NCBI GenBank assembly: GCA_900323505.1
Contig: OOIN01000043.1
Span: 806,001-870,000 of the forward strand
Source: Ustilago trichophora
Taxonomy: Eukaryota; Basidiomycota; Ustilaginomycetes; Ustilaginales; Ustilaginaceae
Direction of reading: 5' to 3'
DNA length: 64,000 nt
The position numbers and the translations under genes are program-made. Below, piece after piece: positions 22,589-32,552 of this stretch (within the stretch, counting starts at the first letter, position 1; every line of letters starts with the position of its first letter). The notes under the pieces were generated by a model that was not told the DNA's origin, searched no databases, and saw only the letters and a list, made by a program, of their open reading frames with translations.

Positions 22589-23030
22589 ATCTGTTGCGAT
22601 CTATACCGAATAAGCGTCTTGAGCCCAGATTGTGGAAGGATCACCGTAGCATCGAGTGTTGGACGAAAGTCTTGGGTCCTTGTCGCGGTGCGACCCTGAA
22701 TTGTCAAAGGCTCAAGAAAAAAAAAGTGGAGCTGTAAGAGGCTTGGAAAAGATAGGCTTTTTTTGCTTAGTCACGATGACATTGGGTGTGTGGCGGACGG
22801 CGAGGATGCTTAGTTGAATCCAAAGCCGCGGCGGCCATCCTTCCAAAGCGCAGCCGACACCTTGGTTCTCATCTTTTCGATACGCATCATCTTCATCGCC
22901 TCACATCGTGGTCCCCCTCAAGATCACATCGAACCTGCTTTGGACCCTTTCTGACGAAGAAGGAATTGAACACGAGGCAGCGCACTGTACGATCCTATCC
23001 CATCACAACCACAAGCTTGCACTATTCAGC
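22589..23030. promoter_or_regulatory. Bidirectional promoter region of sen2 and isd11
   Basis: 442 bases between divergent start codons; presumably holds both promoters and leaders. An A9 tract is at about 22715-22723 and a T7 tract near 22759. Confidence 0.5.
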
Positions 23031-23623
23031 ATGTCGGTCACCGCCCCATCAAAGTCGCAGATCCTTACTTTGTACCGCCGGTACTTGAGGACATCGAAGT
23101 CTTTCGTAAGTAGAGGCTTTACATCCAGTAATACCGCTCGCTAAGTACGACTGCTGATTCTGTTGCCACTCTTCGTTTTCTTCATCAGTCCTCGTACAAC
23201 TTCCGCACATACTTCCTGCGTCGCTCGCGCGACATGTTCCGTTCAACGCTGTTGCCAACAGAGCAAGCCGCACAATCCTCCCCCTTCTCCAAGCAAGGCT
23301 CGACCACCGCCAAAGTTTCACCGTCCACGCTCCTGTCGCCAGAATCGCTCCGTCAACCGGCTGGCAACAGCGAGTCAATTTCGGCAGCCACGCTCACAGA
23401 TGCTGAAAAGCTCTCCAAGTTCTACCAGACCGCGCTTGAAGACCTCAAGGTGCTCCAGAGGTCGGCGCTCATGAACCGCATGTACGAGGGAGAGAAGCTC
23501 GTCGTGGAGAAGCCAAGGCTTATCATTGGCGGCGGAGGGGCCGGTCAGGAGGCAGCAGTAGGCGGTGGAGGACAGCCCACCTCGGGTCCACAGAGCTCCG
23601 GTGGCGCTCCTCCCAGCTCGTAA
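23031..23623 (+). CDS. isd11: Isd11 (LYRM4) mitochondrial iron-sulfur assembly protein
   Basis: Two exons, 23031-23105 and 23189-23623, with an 83-nt GTAAGT...CAG intron (23106-23188) in phase 0, giving 169 aa. Isd11 binds and stabilises the cysteine desulfurase Nfs1 in the mitochondrial matrix. The LYR motif is residues 14-16 (ILTLYRRYLRTSKSF). The exon junction continues into SSYNFRTYFLRRSRDMFR, which aligns with the Isd11 AYNYRTYAVRR region. A second helix LSKFYQTALEDLKVLQR and the MYEGEKLVVEKPR end also match. Typical Isd11 is about 90-95 aa. This one has a Ser/Thr/Gln-rich insert of about 45 residues between the helices and a Gly-rich tail of about 35 residues. Confidence 0.9.
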
Positions 23624-24080
23624 AGACTCGGGTCACATTGTACATACTGGCAGCTCGTTCAATTTCAGCATGGGAAGGAATTGGTAGGTCATGACTTCCA
23701 CTCCGTCATTCGTCTGTGTTAGCGATGTCAAGGATTCTGGAGAAGAGACTAGAGCCTTGCTCATGTTGGCGCGCTCATGCTAGCGAGGTTCAGTCGTCAC
23801 GGACTGGATGGAAGATTGCTCGTTCGGAATCGAACTCAGGCTTGAAGGCGGAGTCTTTTTTATTAGAGTACAGAAAGGCGGAACAACAAAATCATATCGA
23901 GGGTCGGTGTTGTGTAAAGTGAGGACAGCCGCTTGACGTTTCGCCAGCGCGTCAAAGGCAGTGAGAATATGCAGTCATGGCAAAGGTAGACAGGGGAGTC
24001 TCCCTCCAGAGCGAGTGTGTGCAAAACTTGTTCTTCATGCCGCGAAAGCTCGGTCCATGAAGATCGGATCGCCTAATTTT
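23624..24080. other. Convergent 3' region of isd11 and pab2
   Basis: 457 bases between converging genes; presumed 3' untranslated regions, nothing else seen. Confidence 0.45.
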
Positions 24081-24814
24081 CTAGTAGTAGCCTCGTCCAC
24101 GACCACGGCCACGACCACGGAAGGGGCGACCACGGCCGCGTCCACGTCCTCGACCTCGGAAAGCCATACCGGGCATGTTTGTGCGCTTGGCTGTAACCTT
24201 GATCAAGCGGCCACGGAACAGAGACTCGTTGAGCACCATGGCATTGGCGACGAGCGATGGATCCGCAAACTCGACGTACGCGTATCTGTTTGAGAAGAAA
24301 TCAAGAAAAAAAAATGAGCAGGAGGTCAGTTTTCTCATCTTGACTCTAGCGTGCAATGGTGTGCCAGCCATGGCTGAAGCAAGATGTGCGCAATTGAGAC
24401 TTACCCCTTGGGATGCCCTGTGAACTTGTCGCAAAGAATTGTGACGCGGTTGATGGTGCCACAGCTCTGGAAATGTTGCTGAACCTCTTCTGGTGTCGCT
24501 CCATAGTCGACGTTTCCGACATAGATACTTCTTGAGTCGACCTCTTCCCGCTCCTCCTCGGAAGGATGAAGGCCAGCGCCTCCTGCCTCTCCTGCCGCTT
24601 GTTGGAGTTCGCGAAGCTTGGCTGCTTCTGCCTCCATCTCTGCTACTCTTTGCTTCATCGCTTCAATTTCGGCATCCTCGTCGGTCATTGCCGAGGCATC
24701 GGCACCGGCGGCAGAAGCATCTGTTCCTGTTGCGTCTGCGCCTGCATTGTGAATGTTATGAAGTTCGCTGGTGCCAGGCTCGGAGAGCGAGACCTCTTCT
24801 TCGTGTGATGCCAT
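24081..24814 (-). CDS. pab2: Pab2/PABPN1-like nuclear poly(A)-binding protein
   Basis: Two exons, 24814-24405 and 24285-24081, with a 119-nt GTAAGT...CAG intron (24404-24286); the join gives GHPKGYAYVEF inside the RRM and a protein of 204 aa. Parts in order: an acidic, Ala-rich N-terminus; a short coiled coil at about 43-75 ([20 protein letters not shown]); one RRM at about 96-170 with RNP2 IYVGNV and RNP1 KGYAYVEF; and an RGRGRG/FRG tail at about 178-204. This is the plan of fission yeast Pab2 and animal PABPN1. These bind poly(A) tails in the nucleus and couple tail length, export and exosome decay. Arg methylation of the RGG tail is expected from the family. Confidence 0.92.
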
Positions 24815-25399
24815 CGCGTTAGTGGTTATGCTGTGAGTGTTCAGCTGAAACTGTTGTTGTCGCTGGGTATGTCGCTAGTCCGTTCTTTATCGAAACAAGC
24901 ACGGCCTCGAAGCGAGCGATGCAAAATGATGGTTGTGGTGGATGCGAAAAGCAGCGAGGAGGAAGAAGAAAGCAGCCCAGTCAAGTGGAGAATGTGCCAA
25001 CTACGAAATGAGCAACTTTGCACCATCCTCGAACTCCGTTTTCCGTGTCATTTGACGCTCGGGACGCGTCACGTGATACCGCCTCGAGTTGTCTCCACTC
25101 GCTACACCATCTCTTTGCCATCTTCCACCACCGCACTTCCTCTACCATTCTCGCCGCTGCTTGCGAACACCGTGCTATCGCTTCAAGCGTGTCACTTAGC
25201 TGCGCCTACTCAGCTCTTACGCTTACTGACCCGTATTCCCGACTCGACTTGATCAGGTGTGGATGGCGAACAGCAGGATCTCATCACACAGCCAAATGTT
25301 GTAAAAGGCATCCAATTTGCAGGGTGTTCCCACCTCTGCTTTCCACTCGAGCATCGACACCATCAGCTGCGTATTGCAGCCTTGAAGAACTAGGATACG
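24815..25399. promoter_or_regulatory. Divergent promoter region of pab2 and the TAF-like gene
   Basis: 585 bases between divergent start codons; presumed promoters and leaders, no gene seen. Confidence 0.45.
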
Positions 25400-27790
25400 A
25401 TGGTGACGCGTTCCAAGCCGACAGCGGCGGCCTATTCGGCCTCGCACATGTCCGTAGCAGCCCTGGCTCTGCTCTCCTCGGCTGGCTTCTCGCGGTCCTC
25501 AGCAGGCGCTGCAGATCTTCTCTCCGAAGTCATGCAACGGTATATACAGCTCATCGGCTCAACATGCGTTCAACACGCCAATCATGCGGGTCGTACCCTT
25601 GTCGCGCCGCAAGACCTCCGGGCATCGCTCGAGCACATACTGGGCGGCGACCCCATTGAAGAATTGCTGGAATGGGCGGAGGAAGAAGGCAAGCTCGAAC
25701 TCGTCGATCGGAATGCACATGCAGTTGAAGCGCATCCGAACGGTGTAGATGGGACGTATGCTGAAGCGACGACAAGCATATCACAATCAGCATTGCAGGA
25801 TCCAATGCGCGGCAAGGATCTCGTGCGCATTCTCAACACAGGTCGCGTGCGACCATCTCCATCGGACATCGAAGAAGTCCATTTCAGGTCAATATCTAAC
25901 GGAGACTTTGAGCAAGCAGCAGCAGAAGGCCTCATCCGTCATCAGATGGCCAAGCAACTCGTGTGGCCCCCTTCGCAAGATGACTCAAAGCTGGGATCAG
26001 ATCTGCGAGCAGTCGGCACAGCTCAGCAAGCGAACAGTAGCGATATGTCCACGCAAGGGTCAAGCTCTTCAGAAGACCACGACTCGCTCTTGTTCTCCGA
26101 CGTCGAAGACGACGAAAGTGACGCTGCAGCGACGCAGGAAGGTGCAAACGGAGCTCGGGCCTCCGTCACCTCACCGCAGCCACGGAACCGTCGACGTACC
26201 GATTCCGGAGAATACATACAAAGGAGACACTTTGGGGACGCTATCATCGACTACGTACCTGCTTTCCTGCCCCTTTTCCCCGGCCATCTGTCCAGTGCGG
26301 ACGCAGCGCTGCCATCTGAAAGCAGCGAAAGCAAGCTGGAGACAGTCGAGGTGGATGCGGAGGAGGAGTCTGACGTCAAGCCCAAGCCGCAGGAAGTAGA
26401 TCCCGAGTACGTGCTGGAAGAGCGAAGACGCAGAGAGCTCGCACAAAGGAAAGCGGATGAAGCGGCTGCAGCTGCAGCTGCAGCCGCGGCCGAAGCAGCG
26501 AAGAAGGAAGACGCCAATGGAGACGGCACCGAAGGAGCACCCGTCGTGGAAAAGACGGCGGAAGAGAGAGCAGCTGAAGCGGAAAAAGCGTTCGAAGCCT
26601 TGCAAGCCCGCCGGATTCTACGTGATAGCTGGAGAGAGACAGTCGCCTACGACGCGTCCACCTTGGCGGCTACTTATTCGAAAGAGGAGCTCCGGGATCT
26701 GGAGCAGAATGTTGCGGCAGTGCTCAGCGACCCATCAGCCACATCGATTGCACCAGTCACGTCATCACTACGTGCGTTTGCCGCAGATTATCAGGCTCTG
26801 GTGGAGGATCCTTTATCGAGCAGCGCAGCGGGCATCTACTTGACACCATCCGGTCCAGCTCATCAGGATGCAGCAACGAAGCGGAGACGACTGGCGCATG
26901 CTCTGGCCGATGCGTCGCGCTACGCTCCGAACGATAGCTTGTACGCTGCTGTCGCAGCTCGGCCATCGGTGATACCCTTTAACCCGGGACCAAGTTGGCT
27001 CGTGTCGACGCTGCCGCCGCCAACGCTGTACGAAGACAATGTCGAGGTTGCCAATGCGCTTTCAGCACCAGTGCTCACACCCGTACGACCACAAGGCCGA
27101 CCAGCAGCATTGATACCTCCTTCGGGATCGCTGGTGCCAACGTTGGGACACCGTCACCCATCTCACCTCACCATTGGTGCACGTGTCGTTGCCAGCGCAG
27201 AGCTTCTGAAACGCGTCTCGCGCTACGACGATCCCGTACCGATCTTGGACGATAAGCATGCCGAGCGCTTCTTCCACGGTCTCCCCGCCTCACGAGACTT
27301 GCTCGGAGGATCTGGCTCCAGCAGCGACCTGTCGTCAAATATCTCCTCCACCCGCAGCAGCGGTGGCGGCGGATCAGGGAGTGGCAATTCCACCCTCCGA
27401 CCAGCACTGGAGAAGCTTGTCCTGCAAATGCGCGAAAAAGAAGCCGAAATCCTCCCCGAAGAAGACAAGGAAGAATTGCAGAGGAGACAGCAAGAGCTGC
27501 AACTGCAGCTGCAGGCAGCGCTGGCCTCGGAGAATAGCGGTGGAAAGGATTCGGCGGTGCTTTCATCCGGATTGATTGCCGACAGCTACGCCAGCAGGAT
27601 CCGGAATGGAAACATCACCATGGTGCATACCTGGGACTGGACGCCGAGGGATCCGTACGACAATATGCTGCCGGGCAAACGTGTACGCGCGCCCGGTAAG
27701 AGAGGTGTCGGCCCGCTCGCGTTGGAGAAGCGGACGAGGACGGAGAGCGCTACTTCGGACCTTGATGGTGCGCTCAACGGAGGCACATGA
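25400..27790 (+). CDS. BTP histone-fold protein, TAF8/TAF3-like
   Basis: Uninterrupted 796-aa protein from an ATG at 25400. Residues about 15-85 form a bromodomain-associated (BTP) histone fold. It has AALALLSSAGFSRSSAGAAD, then LLSEVMQRYIQLIGSTCVQH, then a helix with TLVAPQDLRASLEHIL. This domain is found in TFIID subunits TAF3 and TAF8 and in SAGA Spt7. A PAFLPLFPGHLS segment near residue 295 recalls the Pro-rich motif after the TAF8 fold. No bromodomain (Spt7) or PHD finger (animal TAF3) is seen. The rest is acidic and Ser-rich, with a charged helix holding an 11-residue alanine run (about 355-365), and a conserved-looking end NITMVHTWDWTPRDPYDNML. A role in TFIID or a related coactivator is inferred from the domain only; the exact subunit is uncertain. 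Confidence 0.62.
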   Translation: MVTRSKPTAAAYSASHMSVAALALLSSAGFSRSSAGAADLLSEVMQRYIQLIGSTCVQHANHAGRTLVAPQDLRASLEHILGGDPIEELLEWAEEEGKLELVDRNAHAVEAHPNGVDGTYAEATTSISQSALQDPMRGKDLVRILNTGRVRPSPSDIEEVHFRSISNGDFEQAAAEGLIRHQMAKQLVWPPSQDDSKLGSDLRAVGTAQQANSSDMSTQGSSSSEDHDSLLFSDVEDDESDAAATQEGANGARASVTSPQPRNRRRTDSGEYIQRRHFGDAIIDYVPAFLPLFPGHLSSADAALPSESSESKLETVEVDAEEESDVKPKPQEVDPEYVLEERRRRELAQRKADEAAAAAAAAAAEAAKKEDANGDGTEGAPVVEKTAEERAAEAEKAFEALQARRILRDSWRETVAYDASTLAATYSKEELRDLEQNVAAVLSDPSATSIAPVTSSLRAFAADYQALVEDPLSSSAAGIYLTPSGPAHQDAATKRRRLAHALADASRYAPNDSLYAAVAARPSVIPFNPGPSWLVSTLPPPTLYEDNVEVANALSAPVLTPVRPQGRPAALIPPSGSLVPTLGHRHPSHLTIGARVVASAELLKRVSRYDDPVPILDDKHAERFFHGLPASRDLLGGSGSSSDLSSNISSTRSSGGGGSGSGNSTLRPALEKLVLQMREKEAEILPEEDKEELQRRQQELQLQLQAALASENSGGKDSAVLSSGLIADSYASRIRNGNITMVHTWDWTPRDPYDNMLPGKRVRAPGKRGVGPLALEKRTRTESATSDLDGALNGGT

Positions 27791-27947
27791 AAATTTGGCA
27801 ATCGTAACGAGAGTTAGTCCCCTTTGCATACCCTGTATAATCAGCATTTGACAATCGATCCAATCAGTTTCAATGAGCAATGGTTGTTCACATGACACAC
27901 ATGGCAGCGTCATGATAGAATGAAAATGATGAGCTATCCGTGTTGCA

Positions 27948-29470
27948 TCAGGCTTCAAGATGAGGCCGGAAAGAGATGTTGCGAACTACAGACCAGGAGC
28001 GGTTACAGAATCCCCTGAGGTTCCATTCTGAGATTCTTTCCTGTTCGACGCCCGAAGCGGTGACTGTGCAGCATTACGTTTAAAACAAGTTGCTCGTCAG
28101 TAGAAATTCCCCAATGAGGTCCCGGAGGGGGAGAGGATACGTACCACATCGAGCGATGAGCGCCCACTTCCGATTCGACGACGGCACAGACACTTCCAGC
28201 TGCCATAGCGTCCAGGCCCAGCTCCATCTACCGGAAGCTGCCCCACGGTGAGCATCAATGTCGTGATGGCGAATCGTTGCTTGCTGCCATTCGATTTCTG
28301 CAGGGAGCGAAGTCAAAAGGTCATCAGAGGAGAGCTCTTGCTCGGTTTCCGGCATGAGCGCGAGGAACACTGAAGTGGCTGGCGAGCCGTCCTGGCCTAC
28401 AGCGTATCCTTTGATGGAAACCTTGCCATCGTTGGCGGCAAGCGACTGCCCGTCTTGGGAAGGCTGTGTGATAGAGCAGCTGGCTTCGAGACGTTGAAGC
28501 GGCTTTTGTTGTCGCAGTTCTTGTTTGCGGAACTCTGTATCTTCAGAGGCTCTTTCCACAAACGCTTTTTCTACTTCAGTTCCGCCCTTCTGGGGTGGTA
28601 CGAGCAGCTTGTAATCCATCCTCATGGGCGGCGAGTCGTTCTCGCGATTGCTGATTCTGAGCCCGTTTAGCCACTTTACCCATCTTGCGCCGACGTGACC
28701 AGGGATAACAGCCCGCAGTGGGGCGCCATGTCGCTGCGTAAGAGTTTGACGGTTGTACTGGTACGCCAGGAGACAGTCTTGATTCGGGTGCATGGCGGTG
28801 GAGAGTGGAATCGAGGAGGCGAAGTATTCTTTGCGTGATGGGTCGTCGGATTCGGAGCTCTCTTGCGCACTGAAGAGATGTAAGTGTAGCGAGCGGGCCC
28901 AAGTTGCTGCGTCTTCTCGAGTGGCCTCTTCTGATGGTTTGAGAGCTGTGTGATCCGAGTGGTGGACGAAAGGGTCTGGGACGCCGGAAGCGAGCAGGAC
29001 GGAACGCAGGGATGCGCCACCCCAAATTACGTTGGCTATCACAGCGTTGCCCCATTGGATGCCTTCCGCGGGCTGATGTGATGAAGCTAGCTCCGAACGG
29101 CGATTACCAGCACATTCTAGGGTGGCGATGACCTCTACGAGTTTGTGATCTTTCTTGATGGTGTCCAGCGACAGGCATTGCTGTAACACTTTAGAGTCGG
29201 AGGCCAGCTTTACACCATCGTCGACAGAGATGGAGAGCGTCCAATCGACTCCGTTCGATTCTGGCACTTCTGTGCGAACAACCGAGTCATGATTGCGATT
29301 GAAGACGAGGTTATTGGGTGTGATGAACGAGCTGGCTAGGTCATTTGTATATGGCTCGGTGTTCAATGGCTATTGTTCGGACCAGACTTGTCAGTATATA
29401 GACAACTCTACGTCTGGGCAAGATTACATTGGCTTTCACTTACGTCTTTTTGCCTGACGAGCTGTGACAT
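27948..29470 (-). CDS. Sulfite oxidase-like molybdenum-cofactor oxidoreductase
   Basis: Three exons: 29470-29444 (nine codons, MSQLVRQKD), 29369-28145, and 28063-27948, with introns of 74 and 81 nt (GTAAGT...TAG and GTACGT...CAG). The result is 455 aa. The first exon joins to PLNTEP, the usual start of the Moco domain; without it the frame has no ATG there. The Moco-binding Cys is Cys95 in ATLECAGNRR. Other family signatures are the ANVIWGGASLRSVL stretch and RAVIPGHVGARWVKWL. The dimerisation domain ends with GWAWTL-like SWAWTLWQLEV and EWNLRGFCNRSW in the last exon. There is no cytochrome b5 domain, so it resembles the plant-type enzyme or fungal stand-alone forms. It would oxidise sulfite to sulfate. 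Start and last exon are my models; the core is certain. Confidence 0.85.
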
Positions 29471-30582
29471 GGTGCTCTTATACGAAGTTACGACGCTACA
29501 ATATGGGGCAGCCTCGTTGACAACATGGCACTGAGACAAGGCAGGGTTCGGATGCCTCTTCGCTTCTCGCCATCATGCACAAGATGCATTCTCAGCATGC
29601 ACGTCCAAGAGAGCAGCAGTGGAGGCTGACTAAGCATAATAATGTCGTTTTCCGTAAAAATCTAACAATGCAAAAATAGTGCACCCTGGGGCTCCGGATT
29701 GTCGATCCTGATCGAGTAAAAGCACAGCCAGTATCCATCGCTAGACGACTCAAATCACTGTAGTGCCTGCTTATGCACCCACCAGAAGAGACCTGCTCGA
29801 CACGGCGAAAGAGGCAATGAGAGGCAATGGAACAGGCCACAGTGTAAGCATGCACCAAGCAAGCGGTATGCTTATCTAAGGTTCGTATCGTGCGACACGA
29901 AAGAGACCGCCTTCTAAGCGCGGTCAGTTCGAATTTCTTCCTAAAAATAAGACGACGGCCAACACCGCCGCCAGAAGAGAGGAAGCGCCTAAAACGAGTT
30001 GAAAGGTAAATGGAGTGTTGTACAGTATTTGCGTGTGTTGGGGGAACCAAAATAAAAATCAAATCAGGCCACTTGGGCAGATCATTTTCGGTTCAGGTTT
30101 GTTACAGCGGAGCCCGGCGTTCAGATTCTTTCATGGCGGTGGCAGTGATACTGTAATGAGCGCGTCACAGCGACACAACAGGAACACACACACACACACA
30201 CACGCCAAACACTCTCTCTGTTCGGAAGTGTGTGCTGGAAAGTGGTACATTCGGCGGCCAACCTCTCTCGGAGCGCGTGGGTGAGCACCACGCATCTTCT
30301 GGCGAGCTTGGAGAGAATTGCTGCATTTTACGCATCCTCCATTTCTCCAATTATTCCCTTCCTTCCCAGACACCACCATAACCTATACCTACCTCACGAT
30401 TGACTCTACGTTCCGACAACAACAACACTACAACTAACCCTCGCATTACACAAACTGTTACTCAGCGACCAGTAGGCTTGCCCTTGCACAACCTAGCTGG
30501 TCCTCTCTGATCTTAGTGTCACATTTCCAGCACCCTAAGTTTGGCATCAAGGCGACACTCAACGTTCTCCCCCATCATCACC
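29471..30582. promoter_or_regulatory. Divergent promoter region of sulfite oxidase gene and erg1
   Basis: 1.1 kb between divergent starts. It holds a perfect (AC)10 run at about 30184-30203 and a pyrimidine/CA-rich leader just before erg1. No sterol element could be assigned with confidence. Confidence 0.5.
30184..30203. repeat. (AC)10 microsatellite
   Basis: Perfect dinucleotide run about 380 bases upstream of the erg1 start. Confidence 0.85.
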
Positions 30583-32313
30583 ATGCCGACCGCAACCTCC
30601 ACATCCAACAAGACCGACATTGTCGTCGTCGGAGCCGGCATTGTCGGCTCTGCCCTGGCCTACTCTCTTGGCAAGTCGGGTCGTAAAGTCGCTCTTCTCG
30701 AGCGGGATTTTGATGAACCTGACCGCATCGTAGGCGAGCTCTTGCAGCCAGGTGGTGTCCGCGCTCTCGCTAAGATGGGCATCGTCGACACACTCGAAGG
30801 CATCGACGCCGTGCCTGTCGAGGGCTACCACGTTTTCTACGGCCCTCGCTCAGTGCCCATCCCATACCCTCAGGAGAAGTCCGACGAAGCCGGACGAGGC
30901 GTCGCTAGCAAGAGCGGCAAGGTCGAAGGCCGCAGTTTTCACCACGGCAAATTCGTCCAGTCATTACGCAACAAGGCGCTCCACCAGAACAACGTCACAC
31001 CGTACGAAGCCACCGTTCGTGACTTACTCAAGGACAACGACGGCAAAGTCGTCGGCATCAGCGCCACATGGAAGAAGGCGCCAGAAGGCAAACCGGAGGC
31101 CTTTGAGCTGCGCGCACCTCTCACAATCGTCGCCGACGGTTGCTTCTCCAAGTTCCGACGCACCCACGGCAGCTCCATCCAGCCAATGGTCCGTTCAAAC
31201 TTTGTCGGCCTCGAGCTTGAGGATGCGCCCCTCCCCGCACCCCATCACGGACACGTTGTTCTCTCAAAGAATGGACCTGTTCTGCTCTACCAGATCGGCA
31301 GCCACACCACCCGCATTCTCATCGACGTCGCTGGCGAGAAGCTTCCGTCTGTCGCCAAGGGTGACCTGCAGAAGCATGTCAACGAGAACGTCATCCCCCA
31401 GCTCCCCGAGCAGTTGCGCGAATGCGTAGCAAAGGAGATGGCAAAGGGTCAGCGACTGCGCAGCATGCCCAACTCTTTCCTCCCGCCCAGCATGCAAGGT
31501 CAATCAGAGCACGCCAAGGGCGTCATTGTCGTCGGAGACGCTATGAACATGCGCCACCCTTTGACGGGCGGTGGAATGACCGTGGGTCTCTGGGACGCGG
31601 TTCATCTCACCGAAGCCCTCGGCGGATCCGAATGGGCACCACTCACCGGTGATAAGCCAACACGAAAGCCTATGGACCTCACAAACTGGTCCTCTCTCAG
31701 CCCAGCTTTGCGATCGTGGCACTGGAACCGCAAAGGTCTATCTTCGGTCATCAACATTCTCGCCCAGGCGCTGTACAGCCTTTTCGGCGCCGAAGACGAA
31801 AACCTCGAAGTCCTTCGCGAGGGGTGCTTCAAGTACTTTGAGATGGGTGGAGAGTGCGTCAATGGGCCTGTATCATTGCTTTCGGGTCTCGCACCTCGAC
31901 CGATGCTGCTTGTGGGCCACTTCTTCGCCGTGGCACTTTACAGTATCTATGCGCTCTTTGCCCACCCCCGCTACTACGCTGCCGAGGACCGAACACGATC
32001 TCCATCGTTCCTCGAATATCCTGGATTGGTATGGCGCTCGATCATGGTCTTCTACACCGCCTGCGTTGTACTATTGCCGGTAGTCTTCACAGAGATGAAG
32101 TCAAACGTTCCAAGACTCACCCCAACCTCTTCGACATCAAGAGGTGCCAAAGGGTCCCATGGCGGATTCGTCACGGACAACTTTGGCCTCGTCTCGGCGT
32201 CCATCTTACTCATCGGTACGATCATGCTCTGGGGTAACACCAGAGATCCAGGTACAGCGAGAAACTTGTCAAATTGGCTCGTGTTCCCCAAGGTCGCCGC
32301 TCAGCCGTTCTAA
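30583..32313 (+). CDS. erg1: Squalene epoxidase (squalene monooxygenase)
   Basis: 576-aa protein from the ATG at 30583, in a strong context (CATCACCATG). The frame runs 14 codons further upstream only from a TTG. Erg1 converts squalene to 2,3-oxidosqualene in the ER and is the target of allylamine antifungals. It shows the N-terminal FAD fold VVVGAGIVGSALAYSL (about residues 10-25), GELLQPGGVRAL, the second FAD motif VVGDAMNMRHPLTGGGMTVGL (about 325-345), and a GFVTDNFGLVSASILLIGTI membrane segment near the C-terminus after other hydrophobic stretches (MLLVGHFFAVALYSIYALFA). Length is a little above yeast Erg1 (496 aa), partly through a charged insert near residue 105. No intron. It converges on cue3. 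Confidence 0.95.
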   Translation: MPTATSTSNKTDIVVVGAGIVGSALAYSLGKSGRKVALLERDFDEPDRIVGELLQPGGVRALAKMGIVDTLEGIDAVPVEGYHVFYGPRSVPIPYPQEKSDEAGRGVASKSGKVEGRSFHHGKFVQSLRNKALHQNNVTPYEATVRDLLKDNDGKVVGISATWKKAPEGKPEAFELRAPLTIVADGCFSKFRRTHGSSIQPMVRSNFVGLELEDAPLPAPHHGHVVLSKNGPVLLYQIGSHTTRILIDVAGEKLPSVAKGDLQKHVNENVIPQLPEQLRECVAKEMAKGQRLRSMPNSFLPPSMQGQSEHAKGVIVVGDAMNMRHPLTGGGMTVGLWDAVHLTEALGGSEWAPLTGDKPTRKPMDLTNWSSLSPALRSWHWNRKGLSSVINILAQALYSLFGAEDENLEVLREGCFKYFEMGGECVNGPVSLLSGLAPRPMLLVGHFFAVALYSIYALFAHPRYYAAEDRTRSPSFLEYPGLVWRSIMVFYTACVVLLPVVFTEMKSNVPRLTPTSSTSRGAKGSHGGFVTDNFGLVSASILLIGTIMLWGNTRDPGTARNLSNWLVFPKVAAQPF

Positions 32314-32552
32314 GCGGCCATGTTGAGAATTGCTCCATATACCCCACCTCTCTAGCCGAATAGCGACAAACGTCGCCTCGACAATTACTGCATGTTTCGT
32401 TGATCGCATATTAACCATCACTCTAGACTCATCGTAATCATCAAAGAACATTTTCAAGCCTGTTCCGTTCGTGATTGTCTGTGCTGCGTCGTTTGGGATC
32501 GATGCGCGGGGTTTGCATTGCACTGGTCGACTTGCGTTGGGGTGAATGAGGG

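Noticed and set aside
23815..23880. Possible minus-strand tRNA from a GAGTTCGATTC B-box-like word.
   Set aside because: The flanking bases do not form a T stem, and no acceptor or anticodon arm was found.
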